Source: Marinomonas transparens
Lineage (GTDB): Bacteria > Pseudomonadota > Gammaproteobacteria > Pseudomonadales > Marinomonadaceae
Reading direction: 5' to 3'
Length of the DNA stretch: 64,000 nt
Assembly (NCBI RefSeq): GCF_016463975.1
Contig: NZ_JAEMNX010000003.1
Location: 1 to 64,000 of the forward strand
The stretch's first letter is position 1; every line of letters begins with the position of its first letter. Position numbers and translations under genes: made by a program. The notes beneath the pieces are model-generated. The model ran no database searches and was not told the DNA's origin. It was given only the letters and a program-made list of their open reading frames with translations. Of this stretch, positions 8,905 to 16,890 are shown one piece after another.

Positions 8905-9234
8905 TTACGAGTTGCTCGAAGCCGTTCCTTTCGATGAAGTCTCGGAACTCGCTCGCGTCTTTACCACGCTAGGTAACTCACTGGTAAACTCTTCCTGAAC
9001 GATTTTAATAACGTCCATGACAAGCGATGACCTAGGTTCATTCACTTCATTCACCAACAAGCCTTTTAAGGCCGCATGCTGCTTATTTTCTACCGCGTCA
9101 GATAAAAAGCTATACGCGGCTAACGTCGCTTTACCGCCCGTCGAAATCGAATCTGTAAACTTGTTAAACCCCTTATCCGTAACATTAAATACAAAATCTG
9201 TTTCACCAATCGTTACCGCAATTGCTTGAGCCAT
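8905..9234 (-). CDS. Tail assembly chaperone (gpE-like)
   Basis: A 109-residue protein starting AQAIAVTIGETDFVFNV, resembling small phage tail assembly chaperones of the TAC_10 type. It lies between the holin genes and the tape measure, where it coats the tape measure during tail assembly. The last about 17 residues in the zero frame are low-complexity Ser/Thr/Lys. A -1 shift instead gives a conserved-looking extension, so the zero-frame tail may be just the short product. Confidence 0.75.
   Translation of the reverse strand: MAQAIAVTIGETDFVFNVTDKGFNKFTDSISTGGKATLAAYSFLSDAVENKQHAALKGLLVNEVNEPRSSLVMDVIKIVQEEFTSELPSVVKTRASSETSSKGTASSNS
8959..8965 (-). promoter_or_regulatory. Candidate -1 ribosomal slippery site
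   Basis: On the coding strand the heptamer reads G-GTA-AAG in the chaperone frame. It lies a few bases downstream of the last stop (TAG) in the -1 frame and 18 codons before the zero-frame stop, so slippage must occur in this interval. It resembles the lambda G-GGA-AAG site, but its P-site re-pairing (GTA to GGT) is poor, so the exact slip site is uncertain. Confidence 0.4.
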
Positions 9235-9236
9235 AT

Positions 9237-9422
9237 CTATTCCCCTACTTGCTGTTGTTGACGAGCAATTTTTAAATGCTCGCGTTTAAACCATAAATTC
9301 GTTAAAAATGTTGCTGCACCAATTAGTAAACCGCCAATTGCCACCCATTCGTTGATAGACAATCCATTTACCGTCGTTATCAAAGACGCCCAATAGGCCG
9401 TGGCAACCGTCGATTTTTCCAT
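9237..9422 (-). CDS. HP1-family holin
   Basis: A 61-residue protein with one clear transmembrane helix (EWVAIGGLLIGAATFLTNLWF) followed by a short basic tail (KREHLKIARQQQQ). Length and layout match the HP1-type holin family. It would form membrane lesions that release the amidase encoded 0.5 kb upstream. It lies 7 bases after the three-helix holin-like gene, forming a compact lysis cassette inside the tail operon. Confidence 0.75.
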   Translation of the reverse strand: MEKSTVATAYWASLITTVNGLSINEWVAIGGLLIGAATFLTNLWFKREHLKIARQQQQVGE

Positions 9423-9429
9423 GCCTTAC

Positions 9430-9915
9430 TTATCCTTTCTTTGCTTCAAACAGTTTGATGATTAACGGCATAACGTTTTTAATCGCTCGCTCACCGAACA
9501 AAAAACCCAGCACTAGCACGTTAATAATCATCAATGCGCTTTCTTGTTTTTGTGTTAGCGTTGCCCACTCTGCAAACCAAAGAAAGTCCATATATAAGGT
9601 GGCAAAGCCCCAAACAGGGCGCTGTAATCCACGCAGGAAAATCATTACCGGACCAAAGAACGGGATGGCTTTTAAATCGCTTGCTGTTCCTTCCAGCTCT
9701 GCAATGCGTTGAGTCAAATTTTTCTCAGCTTCACTTGTCGCATCATCCACTTGCTTTTGTGCTTGCAGTTGAAAGTCACGAAGTTTTGTTTCCAATTCCG
9801 CCTTTTTATCTGGCGACAAATCCGGTGGAAAGTAGTCTTTTACCAACCCCGCAATTGATGACACAATGCCGCTATCACCTGTAAATAAGCCTTTCAAACC
9901 GCCTAAAATATTCAT
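9430..9915 (-). CDS. Three-TM holin-like membrane protein
   Basis: A 161-residue protein. It has an amphipathic start (NILGGLKGLFTGDSGIV), a coiled-coil of about residues 40-80 (LETKLRDFQLQAQKQVDD), then two or three hydrophobic helices including GPVMIFLRGLQRPVWGFATL and ALMIINVLVLGFLFG. This matches the 3-TM holin family first described in gene-transfer agents. It shares one base with the amidase stop and precedes the HP1-type holin. Having two holin-like genes may mean holin plus antiholin; roles are not determined by sequence. Confidence 0.75.
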   Translation of the reverse strand: MNILGGLKGLFTGDSGIVSSIAGLVKDYFPPDLSPDKKAELETKLRDFQLQAQKQVDDATSEAEKNLTQRIAELEGTASDLKAIPFFGPVMIFLRGLQRPVWGFATLYMDFLWFAEWATLTQKQESALMIINVLVLGFLFGERAIKNVMPLIIKLFEAKKG

Positions 9916-10316
9916 TAATCAATATTCCTTTTCAGCACGTCCGCCCACCAATTTTTTACATTGAAATTAGGACAGGTTTTATGTGGGTTTAAATCGCAAT
10001 GGCCAACTATTTGCGCGTCGGGATATTCCGCATGTAGCGCCAAAAACAACCCTTCTAATGAGCGCATTTGCTCAGGTAAAAATTGATCCCTACCGATCAA
10101 ACACACACCGAGCGATTCATGGTTGTATGGGTCAGCGTGGGCGCCTTGCCAATAAACAGGGCGACCCGCTTCAATGTCACCGTCCAACTTAATAACCGCG
10201 TGGTAACCGATCCCGTCCCAGCTGCGCTCCTTGTGCCAGCGGTGAATATCCGCCGCGGTGGTTTCGCGACCATTTGGCGTATCGGAACAGTGCACCACAA
10301 GGTATTTAATGTTCAT
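9915..10316 (-). CDS. Endolysin, N-acetylmuramoyl-L-alanine amidase
   Basis: A 133-residue T7-lysozyme-type amidase_2 enzyme that cuts the amide bond between muramic acid and the stem peptide of the cell wall. Zinc ligands are visible: His in YLVVHCSDTPNGR near the N-terminus, and His and Cys in VGHCDLNPHKTCPNF near residue 118. The WHKERSWDGIGYHAVI segment carries the conserved Gly-Tyr-His. No signal peptide is seen, so release depends on the adjacent holins. Confidence 0.9.
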   Translation of the reverse strand: MNIKYLVVHCSDTPNGRETTAADIHRWHKERSWDGIGYHAVIKLDGDIEAGRPVYWQGAHADPYNHESLGVCLIGRDQFLPEQMRSLEGLFLALHAEYPDAQIVGHCDLNPHKTCPNFNVKNWWADVLKRNID

Positions 10317-10775
10317 TTACAGCCCTAAGGTTTCTAAGTGGCTTTGATCCAAATACGGTACGCCGTTGATTTCCACGAAACGGGAATCTGTCACTTTGTA
10401 CGGTATGGTGTGTTCTAGTTTGTCGCCGCCGTCGCCCGCTGCATCAATCAATTTGCTAACGCTCAATTTGCAACCGTAGGCCGCTGTTTTTAACGTCTGG
10501 TTAACGGTTTGACCCAAGCTGATGATGTCGAACGCGGGCAACTGCTGGTAAGACCCAACCTTGCGCGCTTCTTCCATGATTCGATTAAAGTTTTCTGTAT
10601 CCACGGTGATTTCGCCACTGGCCCCCGTAACACCATTCACAAAGCCATTCGCCACGCCCCGCGTGGTGGTTTCTTTCACGCCATCTTCAATGTTTAGCGT
10701 GAACTGTTTGACGTTGATCAAAGATGTGCCTAACGACACGTTTATATCCATTCCGCTAATATGATGTGTGCTCAT
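10317..10775 (-). CDS. Tail tube protein (DUF2597-like)
   Basis: A 152-residue protein starting STHHISGMDINVSLGTSLI. It is the short beta-rich protein immediately after the sheath gene, which is where the tail tube subunit lies in all contractile-tailed phages. Size and sequence character fit the DUF2597 tube family of HP1/K139-type phages. It follows the sheath by 3 bases and directly abuts the amidase gene. Confidence 0.8.
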   Translation of the reverse strand: MSTHHISGMDINVSLGTSLINVKQFTLNIEDGVKETTTRGVANGFVNGVTGASGEITVDTENFNRIMEEARKVGSYQQLPAFDIISLGQTVNQTLKTAAYGCKLSVSKLIDAAGDGGDKLEHTIPYKVTDSRFVEINGVPYLDQSHLETLGL

Positions 10776-10778
10776 GTT

Positions 10779-11879
10779 CTACACTCCGTTACTCAGTTCT
10801 AGCGCCACAGAAGCCGCGATGGCTTTAGGGCAGTTATAAGGTCGGATTAATAACGCCACGGCCACATTCGTTCGCGTTTTCCACGTGATCACAACATCAC
10901 CGTCTCGTGGTTTTTTTACGTCGCCCGGCTTACCTTTTACACTGACACTGCGATTAATCAGCGGGCGCATAAAGTAGGTTTCGTGGGCAGCAATGGACGC
11001 GGGTGTGCTGTTCAATTCACGATTACCCACTTTTTTAATGGCTAAGATTCGTATTTCGCGTTTACACACATTGACCACACGGCAATTTTCAATCACCGCA
11101 AAGTCACTGGCTTCTGGCGCGAGGGTCATACCATCCGAACAGTAAATACCGTCATAACCCGAATAGACCTGTGGCACAGTTCCACGCGCATCGTTTAGCG
11201 CTTTTGCGTGGCTGGTGTTGAACGTTATCCCGTCCTTGTCCACTGGTAATGTGGATAAACCCACTATGGCCCCGCTTTGGGTACGCATTGGCGTGTCGGC
11301 AATGGATTGGTCTTCATGGCACAAGCGGCCACAGTAAGCACCTAGCCAACCCGCAAACACTTGCGGGACGAGCGATAATGAAGGCGCGGCAACGCCATCT
11401 TGTAGTGCCTCAAATTCGGTAATAAAGTCCGCCCATGCTTGGGTTGCGGCGTCCATAGCTGCCGTAACAGCAAACAGGTGCAAATAGCGCCCATGCTCAT
11501 TTTCTGCATTGGTCACGGCCACATTCATGGCGTCTAAGTCGGTTTGTTCTGTTACCGGGTCGGTAATGACCACCGCTTCACAAACAAGGTTTTGTGCCAT
11601 GGCGGTATCAAACGCGGCTGACCATGTACCCGCCGCCGCTTGTGGCATGGCAATGGCTGTCCAATTGGTGCCCGCGTTTTGTCGTGCCCACTCAACACAG
11701 GTTTTTAATTTGCTTGGTGGAATGCCTAGCACGTCGTCCAAGTCTGTTGTTTGGTCAATGTATTGAATGGTGCCGGCGTTTTTAGCTGCCGCACCAATGA
11801 ACAAGAATTGCTTTTCTACTTGCGTAAAATCGCCCTGTCCGTTGTCTGTGCTGCTAACGCTTACGCTGCCTAATGCCAT
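10779..11879 (-). CDS. Tail sheath protein (DUF2586-like)
   Basis: A 366-residue protein starting ALGSVSVSSTDNGQGDFTQ. Length, position before the tube gene and the C-terminal VAVALLIRPYNCPKAIAASV segment fit the DUF2586 sheath family of HP1/K139-like phages. It polymerises around the tube and contracts to drive DNA delivery. The ATG lies 5 bases after the stop of the gpS-like gene. Confidence 0.8.
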   Translation of the reverse strand: MALGSVSVSSTDNGQGDFTQVEKQFLFIGAAAKNAGTIQYIDQTTDLDDVLGIPPSKLKTCVEWARQNAGTNWTAIAMPQAAAGTWSAAFDTAMAQNLVCEAVVITDPVTEQTDLDAMNVAVTNAENEHGRYLHLFAVTAAMDAATQAWADFITEFEALQDGVAAPSLSLVPQVFAGWLGAYCGRLCHEDQSIADTPMRTQSGAIVGLSTLPVDKDGITFNTSHAKALNDARGTVPQVYSGYDGIYCSDGMTLAPEASDFAVIENCRVVNVCKREIRILAIKKVGNRELNSTPASIAAHETYFMRPLINRSVSVKGKPGDVKKPRDGDVVITWKTRTNVAVALLIRPYNCPKAIAASVALELSNGV

Positions 11880-11884
11880 GTTAT

Positions 11885-12556
11885 TTACCTGCCTTTTCTG
11901 TATTCGTTTGTCATGACGCTAGCCGCCATTGCTCTGACCCATTGGGCGTCGCTTGCAAAAAATCTACGAGCGGGTAGAACAGTTTCCCAACTCGGCTTTT
12001 TATGCTCACTGCCCTTTAATTCGTAAAGAATTCCCAATGCTTGTTTTTTCGTTAAATGTTCAATAATCCAAGCTTGGCTTACTCGTCTTTTCTTTCCGCC
12101 TTTGGCCGCTACCCGAAACCCTAACGCGTTCATTTCTTGCGCTTGCTGTCTTGTTGCTGGCGCTTTTTCCCACTCCGCTGATTGGGAAGAAGACATTTTT
12201 CGCGCCTTTACTTTTTTAGTTGTCCCGTATTGATGCTCATACGCTAAATGCGCCATCACATCATTTTTAAACCCTATCGTGACGCTGTTTGTTTTGGCTC
12301 TTTGCCTCATGTTTCCACGCTTAACCAAGCCGCTTAACATGCGCCCTTTTTTGGTTCTCCGCTTCTTCCTTGCTGCAAATGATCGCCCGTTTACGTCGCG
12401 CTGCTGCTTCACGTTTCTTCGAGACTGTCTTTGTACTTCTCGGCCCATTTGAGACATGGCCCGTTTTCGTCTGGCGGGCGTTAGTGACAGCAATTTAAGC
12501 TCGGCCATTAATAAGCCGTCACCCGTCCACTTGGCACTTAATCCGTGGCTACTCAT
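11885..12556 (-). CDS. Virion morphogenesis / tail completion protein gpS-like
   Basis: A 223-residue, very basic protein. Family features of gpS: LMAELKLLSLTPARRKRAMSQ, then a nuclear-like basic stretch QRQSRRNVKQQRDVNGRSF and the typical HLAYEHQYG-T segment. It helps join tail to head. It overlaps the gpR-like gene by 8 bases, as S and R are coupled in P2-like phages. At 223 residues it is longer than P2 gpS (about 150) because of a C-terminal helical extension. Confidence 0.8.
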   Translation of the reverse strand: MSSHGLSAKWTGDGLLMAELKLLSLTPARRKRAMSQMGREVQRQSRRNVKQQRDVNGRSFAARKKRRTKKGRMLSGLVKRGNMRQRAKTNSVTIGFKNDVMAHLAYEHQYGTTKKVKARKMSSSQSAEWEKAPATRQQAQEMNALGFRVAAKGGKKRRVSQAWIIEHLTKKQALGILYELKGSEHKKPSWETVLPARRFFASDAQWVRAMAASVMTNEYRKGR

Positions 12557-13007
12557 TCTGATTTATCAGGTCAAACGATTCGGCTATGTCGTGTTCTGGA
12601 TCGGCCAATTCCCACGTTTTACCTGCGTATTCAATCGGGCCATCTTCAACTTCTGCTATGTAAACGTCTTCCTCAAACATGAGCGTTATTTCTATGTCTG
12701 CCGTGTCGTCATCCAAAATATCAGGGCTAATACTCAGCTCTTTGTCTTCCATGTCGCCGCGTTCGTCGTTGTCTGCTAGCCAAGTAATCAACCGTGTGTG
12801 CAAAAGTTCGATTGGCTCTTTGCTATAAACAAACCCTTCTATTGAGAAAACCGCCCTGTATTTAGATCGATAAAGCAACACGCGATTGCCTTCATATTTG
12901 CCACGCGTGGTTTGCTCCATGTCTTCCACCCAAGCATCAAACTTTTCTTTTTTGTGGCAAAAGTTCAAGCCTTCTAAATACGCCCGTAACGCGATCATTT
13001 TTTTCAT
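12549..13007 (-). CDS. Tail completion protein gpR-like
   Basis: A 152-residue acidic protein starting KKMIALRAYLEGLNFCHKKEKF. Position between head completion L and S and the LHTRLITWLADNDE segment fit gpR. It caps the tail so that it can attach to the filled head. It overlaps both neighbours by 4 to 8 bases. Confidence 0.75.
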   Translation of the reverse strand: MKKMIALRAYLEGLNFCHKKEKFDAWVEDMEQTTRGKYEGNRVLLYRSKYRAVFSIEGFVYSKEPIELLHTRLITWLADNDERGDMEDKELSISPDILDDDTADIEITLMFEEDVYIAEVEDGPIEYAGKTWELADPEHDIAESFDLINQNE

Positions 13008-13513
13008 ATGATCGAGGCTCTAAACCCGTCAGCATAGTCACGACGTCCAGTACCTAGGGCGCCGTTATCTGCCGCCACTTTTAGGATGTTTTTATTCAGC
13101 AAATCGATGTTATTTAACGCCTCGCCTTTCCATTCTGTAACAATGATCTCGTTACGCTCGCCCTGTATTTCCGCCGGTGCCTTGCGGTTAATGGTTTCAA
13201 AGTATTTGATCAATCCCGCCCGCGCCCAGTGCATGACGGCGGCTATGTAGGTGTCTACTAAATCCGCTTGAAACGCTTTTAAGGTTTCCGCGACGATGAC
13301 GCTTTGCAGGATCAACACCGAATCTTTTAATGCTTCGTTTACCTGTCGTATGGCGCTTTTTAACTCGTACACTAGCGGCGCTTCGTTGTATTCCCCTGGT
13401 AAGCGGTAATTGTCGATAAACGCCTGTAACTCAATATCAGGAAAGAACGAAAGCGGGTTAGTAATCACCGTGTCTGTTGTTGTGCTGGCGGTTGTTTTGC
13501 CGTTTAAACTCAC
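13004..13513 (-). CDS. Head completion protein gpL-like
   Basis: A 169-residue protein with a GTG start preceded by an AGGAG site 8 bases upstream. The segment FFPDIELQAFIDNYRLPGEY and the position after the small terminase gene fit the GpL head completion/stabilisation family. It ends within the gpR start (4-base overlap). Confidence 0.8.
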   Translation of the reverse strand: MSLNGKTTASTTTDTVITNPLSFFPDIELQAFIDNYRLPGEYNEAPLVYELKSAIRQVNEALKDSVLILQSVIVAETLKAFQADLVDTYIAAVMHWARAGLIKYFETINRKAPAEIQGERNEIIVTEWKGEALNNIDLLNKNILKVAADNGALGTGRRDYADGFRASII

Positions 13514-13626
13514 GCTGTTTTCTCCTGACTCAAATGGTTATTAAAAACACCGACCAAGCGGTTTTGGTATTGAGCTGACATGCAGCCAACCCGCCACCGC
13601 TGGCGATGTCTCGCGGGGAGCTCTTT

Positions 13627-14733
13627 TTAAACTTTTCCTAACTTGTTCTTTAGTCGTACAATGTTCTTTTTCACACCCGCTCGCGGGTTTAATTGCATCG
13701 CTTTTTCATAGGCTTCTAACGCTGGCACGTCTTCTGCCAGTGCATCTAAATGCTTGCCATGCATGGCGTACATTTTGCCGTGCACAATGTCGGACAACTG
13801 CCACTTTTCGGACTCAATCGCCTTCATCACATCATCCAAATAAGGGCCAGCGCTCTTGTTCGCTTTTAGCCGTGCATTGGCCCAGTCGTAAACGTCGTCA
13901 CCAATAAACTGGTAAATACTGGAGTTAAAACGCGTTGGCATTTTGTGGATTTTCTGGCTTGCAAGATGCAGCGCAAGCGGCACGGCCTTGGCAATGTCGT
14001 CTAGGTCAAATAACCAAACCATGACCCACACCGCCACAATGTTGGGGTATTTTGCGCCGCTTTTTACGTAGCCATTCACAAAGGCTTCTAGCTTTTTAAT
14101 GGCTTCCGCTTTGTAGGCTTTGCGGTCTTCTATTTCTTCCACGTCTCGCATTTCATCAATGCTGGCGGCTAAAATCGCTTTGTGTGTTTCTAGCTCTGAA
14201 TTGCCTAGGTATTCGCTGCTGTCTTCAAGCTTGTCTTTGATTTGTTGAACGTCGTATTCCACGTCGTCAACGCGGCCATCTAAATAACCAACTTGGCCCT
14301 CTAAATCGCTAACGTCATTTTTTACGCTGTCTAGGTCGCTGGTTAATTCGTCAACGCTGGCGGCCACTTCGTCCGTTTTTTCAGTTTGGTTGTCCACGTC
14401 GTTTTTTACGTCGTCAACAGCGCTTTCCACGCTATCAACTTTGTTTTCCAATTCATCGGTTTTTTCAGATCCTAAACCTTCATCCGCTACCTTTTCGGCT
14501 TCCGCTTTTTCAGCTTCTGCCTTGGCCTTTTCCGCCCTTTTATTTATTAGTTTTTGCTGCATTTTTGAGACAACAGGCGCCGCCGCTTTACCGCTTTTAT
14601 TTGCCGGCTTGGCCGCTTGATTTTGTGCGTTTATCTTTGCCAATCGTTCCAACCGACGCTTTTTAATCAGGCTCATTTTCTTGTCCATTTGTATGGGTTT
14701 AATCAATGGCACTCGCGTTCTAGCGAATGCCAT
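13627..14733 (-). CDS. Terminase small subunit gpM-like with coiled-coil insert
   Basis: A 368-residue protein, about 120 longer than P2 gpM (about 247). The C-terminal half matches gpM: KKLEAFVNGYVKSGAKYP, IVAVWVMVWLFDLDDIAKAV and the terminal MQLNPRAGVKKNIVRLKNKL. Residues about 60-175 are instead a Lys/Ala/Glu helix followed by a long Asp/Val/Ser heptad-like repeat (VDDVKNDVDNQ, DELTSDLDSVKNDVSDLEGQ), a predicted coiled coil. The small terminase recognises the packaging (cos) site and recruits gpP. The insert is an unusual addition. Confidence 0.8.
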   Translation of the reverse strand: MAFARTRVPLIKPIQMDKKMSLIKKRRLERLAKINAQNQAAKPANKSGKAAAPVVSKMQQKLINKRAEKAKAEAEKAEAEKVADEGLGSEKTDELENKVDSVESAVDDVKNDVDNQTEKTDEVAASVDELTSDLDSVKNDVSDLEGQVGYLDGRVDDVEYDVQQIKDKLEDSSEYLGNSELETHKAILAASIDEMRDVEEIEDRKAYKAEAIKKLEAFVNGYVKSGAKYPNIVAVWVMVWLFDLDDIAKAVPLALHLASQKIHKMPTRFNSSIYQFIGDDVYDWANARLKANKSAGPYLDDVMKAIESEKWQLSDIVHGKMYAMHGKHLDALAEDVPALEAYEKAMQLNPRAGVKKNIVRLKNKLGKV

Positions 14734-14750
14734 TTGTTAAACCTATTGGT

Positions 14751-15779
14751 TTATGCTGGTACAAACGCCACCACGTTTGTTTCAACCGCAATCGCTCGAT
14801 ACTCTTCAACGATGTAATCTTCATTGAACGAGTTGAAGTCTTCGATTTGGTCTTTTTTCGGGTTGTCGATGATGCTTCGACGCCATGTTCCTTCTTGGCG
14901 ATAAATCGACAAATTGGAATAAAACGTAATCATGATGGCGTTCTCAGGGAAGAAAGGCGGCGTTTCCGCTTGTAGACCACCGTAGGTATCTAACAAACGA
15001 CCACCATCCAAATGGCGCTTTTCACTTGGTTTATCACCACCCACAGAATAAAACTTGTTTTCCGCAAGGCTGATCAAATTACTACCAATGAACACCCGCA
15101 AACGCGGATCATTTCGGAAAATTGGGTCAATGCTGTCTTTCATTTCACGCACGACAGCGTCTAGGTTTGCGTAATCACCATCAACACCAATAGTAATTTC
15201 ACCATCACTAATCTGTTCCGGCGCTTCGTTACGGATTTTTTGGAACCAGCCAATATTTACGTCTTGACCTAGGGGATTTGCCACTGGATTAGTCGTATCT
15301 GCCGCGCTTGTTCCGTACCAACCAATACGCAAACGGTCATTGGCAATCGCCATACGAATAGCCGACGCGTAAAGCTTGGCAAACTCACCACCCGCAACGT
15401 GTTTCCACTGATCGATAATGCTGTACTTTAGCGCTACATCTGCGTTTGTTTGTCTCAGCTCGTAACCAAATTTCTCTAATGAATGCAGACTACGAGCTTT
15501 TCGTTCTGCGCTTCCACTGGTATCGGTACGACCTGCCACCAGACCAGAAACAAACAGCCCGATTTTCTCGCCTATTTTTTCCGTCACCGCGACGTTGGAA
15601 TTAATTTTCCCCAAAAATGGCACGCCATCTTCAACGGCCTTTTCAAATAACTTTTGAACTTGCGCTGGCGTTACTGCGAACTGCTTACCCGGCTCAACAC
15701 CAACCGCTCCATGGATTTGTTGACTAAAGCTTTCTAGATTATTTCGACCCTGTGCTGATAATGCGTAATTGCCCATCAC
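14751..15779 (-). CDS. Major capsid protein gpN-like
   Basis: A 342-residue protein of the P2 gpN family. It has the N-terminal NYALSAQGRNNLESFSQQI region and the conserved WKHVAGGEFAKLYASAIRMA, IANDRLRIGWYGTSAA and RLRVFIGSNLI segments. It forms the icosahedral shell. It follows the scaffold gene (gap 61 bases) and precedes gpM by 17 bases, the canonical O-N-M order. Confidence 0.9.
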   Translation of the reverse strand: MMGNYALSAQGRNNLESFSQQIHGAVGVEPGKQFAVTPAQVQKLFEKAVEDGVPFLGKINSNVAVTEKIGEKIGLFVSGLVAGRTDTSGSAERKARSLHSLEKFGYELRQTNADVALKYSIIDQWKHVAGGEFAKLYASAIRMAIANDRLRIGWYGTSAADTTNPVANPLGQDVNIGWFQKIRNEAPEQISDGEITIGVDGDYANLDAVVREMKDSIDPIFRNDPRLRVFIGSNLISLAENKFYSVGGDKPSEKRHLDGGRLLDTYGGLQAETPPFFPENAIMITFYSNLSIYRQEGTWRRSIIDNPKKDQIEDFNSFNEDYIVEEYRAIAVETNVVAFVPA

Positions 15780-15840
15780 TTTTTCCTTTACTAAATTCTG
15801 CTTTTAAGCGGCTCCCCAGACGCTTGACCATTTGATTTTT

Positions 15841-16722
15841 TTAAAAAATTTCGAAACTGTCGCCCGCTTCGCCTTTGCCTTTCGGTGGCGTTTCGGTTTT
15901 GTCTTCCAGCGCGGCGGCAAAGTCGCTTTGCATTTTTGTGAAGTTTTCCTTGAGTGTGTTTATCGTTTGCGCTTGGTTGGCAAACTCGGTTTTTTCACTC
16001 TCAAGCGTTGTGATTTTGTCTTCTAGCGCTTTAATTTGTGCCGCGTAGTCTTCCGGCGCTTCTTCGCTTTCTGACTCGCTACCACTTGTTAGTGCTTCAA
16101 GCTTGGTTTTGAAGTCGTCTACTTGAGTTTGCAGCTTGTCGAACGCTGCTTTTTCTGCGTCTGTCATGGGGTCGTCTTCCTTTGGGGAGTTACTAAAAAA
16201 TCGTTGCAAAAAATTAGGGCGTTTTTTAATTTCTGCCGCCAATTCTTCGTCTGTTTGGGATGCGCCAAAGTCCAGCTCTATGCCGTCTTCATTCGCAAAG
16301 ATTTGGGAGTGTTCGCCGTTCTGTCTAAAGGAAAGCTGTTCCGTGCCTAGGCTGGCGGGCTCGTCGGTAATGGCTAGGTGCATCAGGTAGGCTTTACCCG
16401 TCTCTGCGAAATCTTCAACCACACGAATACTGGTAAAGAGTTTTTGACCCGCTTTATTCAATGCCAACAGCATCTTGTTTGCTTTGATTTGAGCAAATAA
16501 ACACAAACGCCCTTTGGCGTCTTTCTCTGCTTTTACGGCAACCACTTGGCCGTAATTGCCATACCAACCGTAGTGGTCTTGAAAGATACTGGCGGTGTAT
16601 TCGTCTTGGTCATAAGTTTCGGCCATGTCTTTAAGCCACTGCTCTTTGATCTCGCGACCATCCACAGTCGGCCCAGCCGTTGCGACTTTGAACCATTTCG
16701 ACTCTTTCAGCTTGTCCGCCAT
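15841..16722 (-). CDS. Capsid scaffolding protease gpO-like
   Basis: A 293-residue protein if started at MADKLKESKWFKVATAGPTV (16722), which has an AAGGGCG site upstream; an in-frame start 38 codons earlier is less likely. N-terminal gpO-type serine protease domain, including the MHLAITDEPASLGTEQLSF segment, then a C-terminal coiled-coil scaffold (IKALEDKITTLESEKTEFA). It directs shell assembly and trims itself and the capsid proteins. Confidence 0.85.
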   Translation of the reverse strand: MADKLKESKWFKVATAGPTVDGREIKEQWLKDMAETYDQDEYTASIFQDHYGWYGNYGQVVAVKAEKDAKGRLCLFAQIKANKMLLALNKAGQKLFTSIRVVEDFAETGKAYLMHLAITDEPASLGTEQLSFRQNGEHSQIFANEDGIELDFGASQTDEELAAEIKKRPNFLQRFFSNSPKEDDPMTDAEKAAFDKLQTQVDDFKTKLEALTSGSESESEEAPEDYAAQIKALEDKITTLESEKTEFANQAQTINTLKENFTKMQSDFAAALEDKTETPPKGKGEAGDSFEIF

Positions 16723-16890
16723 TTTTCGCCCTTGCTTTGCATCCGTTGAATCACTCTGTAAAGCAAAGATAATCCTCAAATAAGGGGTATTCCAGCGGTT
16801 AAAGTCCATAGAATTGCGATAACCGAAAAAGTGCAACCTATTGTATTTACTAGCGTTATTAGTTGTTTAATGGGCGGCTAATATGGCGGC

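Noticed and set aside
9534..9884. 116-codon plus-strand frame opposite the holin gene
   Set aside because: Antisense shadow of a well-supported coding gene without its own signals.
13510..13581. 23-codon frame (MSAQYQNRLVGVF...) overlapping the gpL start
   Set aside because: ATG lacks a ribosome site and the peptide has no recognisable match. Its overlap with GTGA is suggestive but insufficient.
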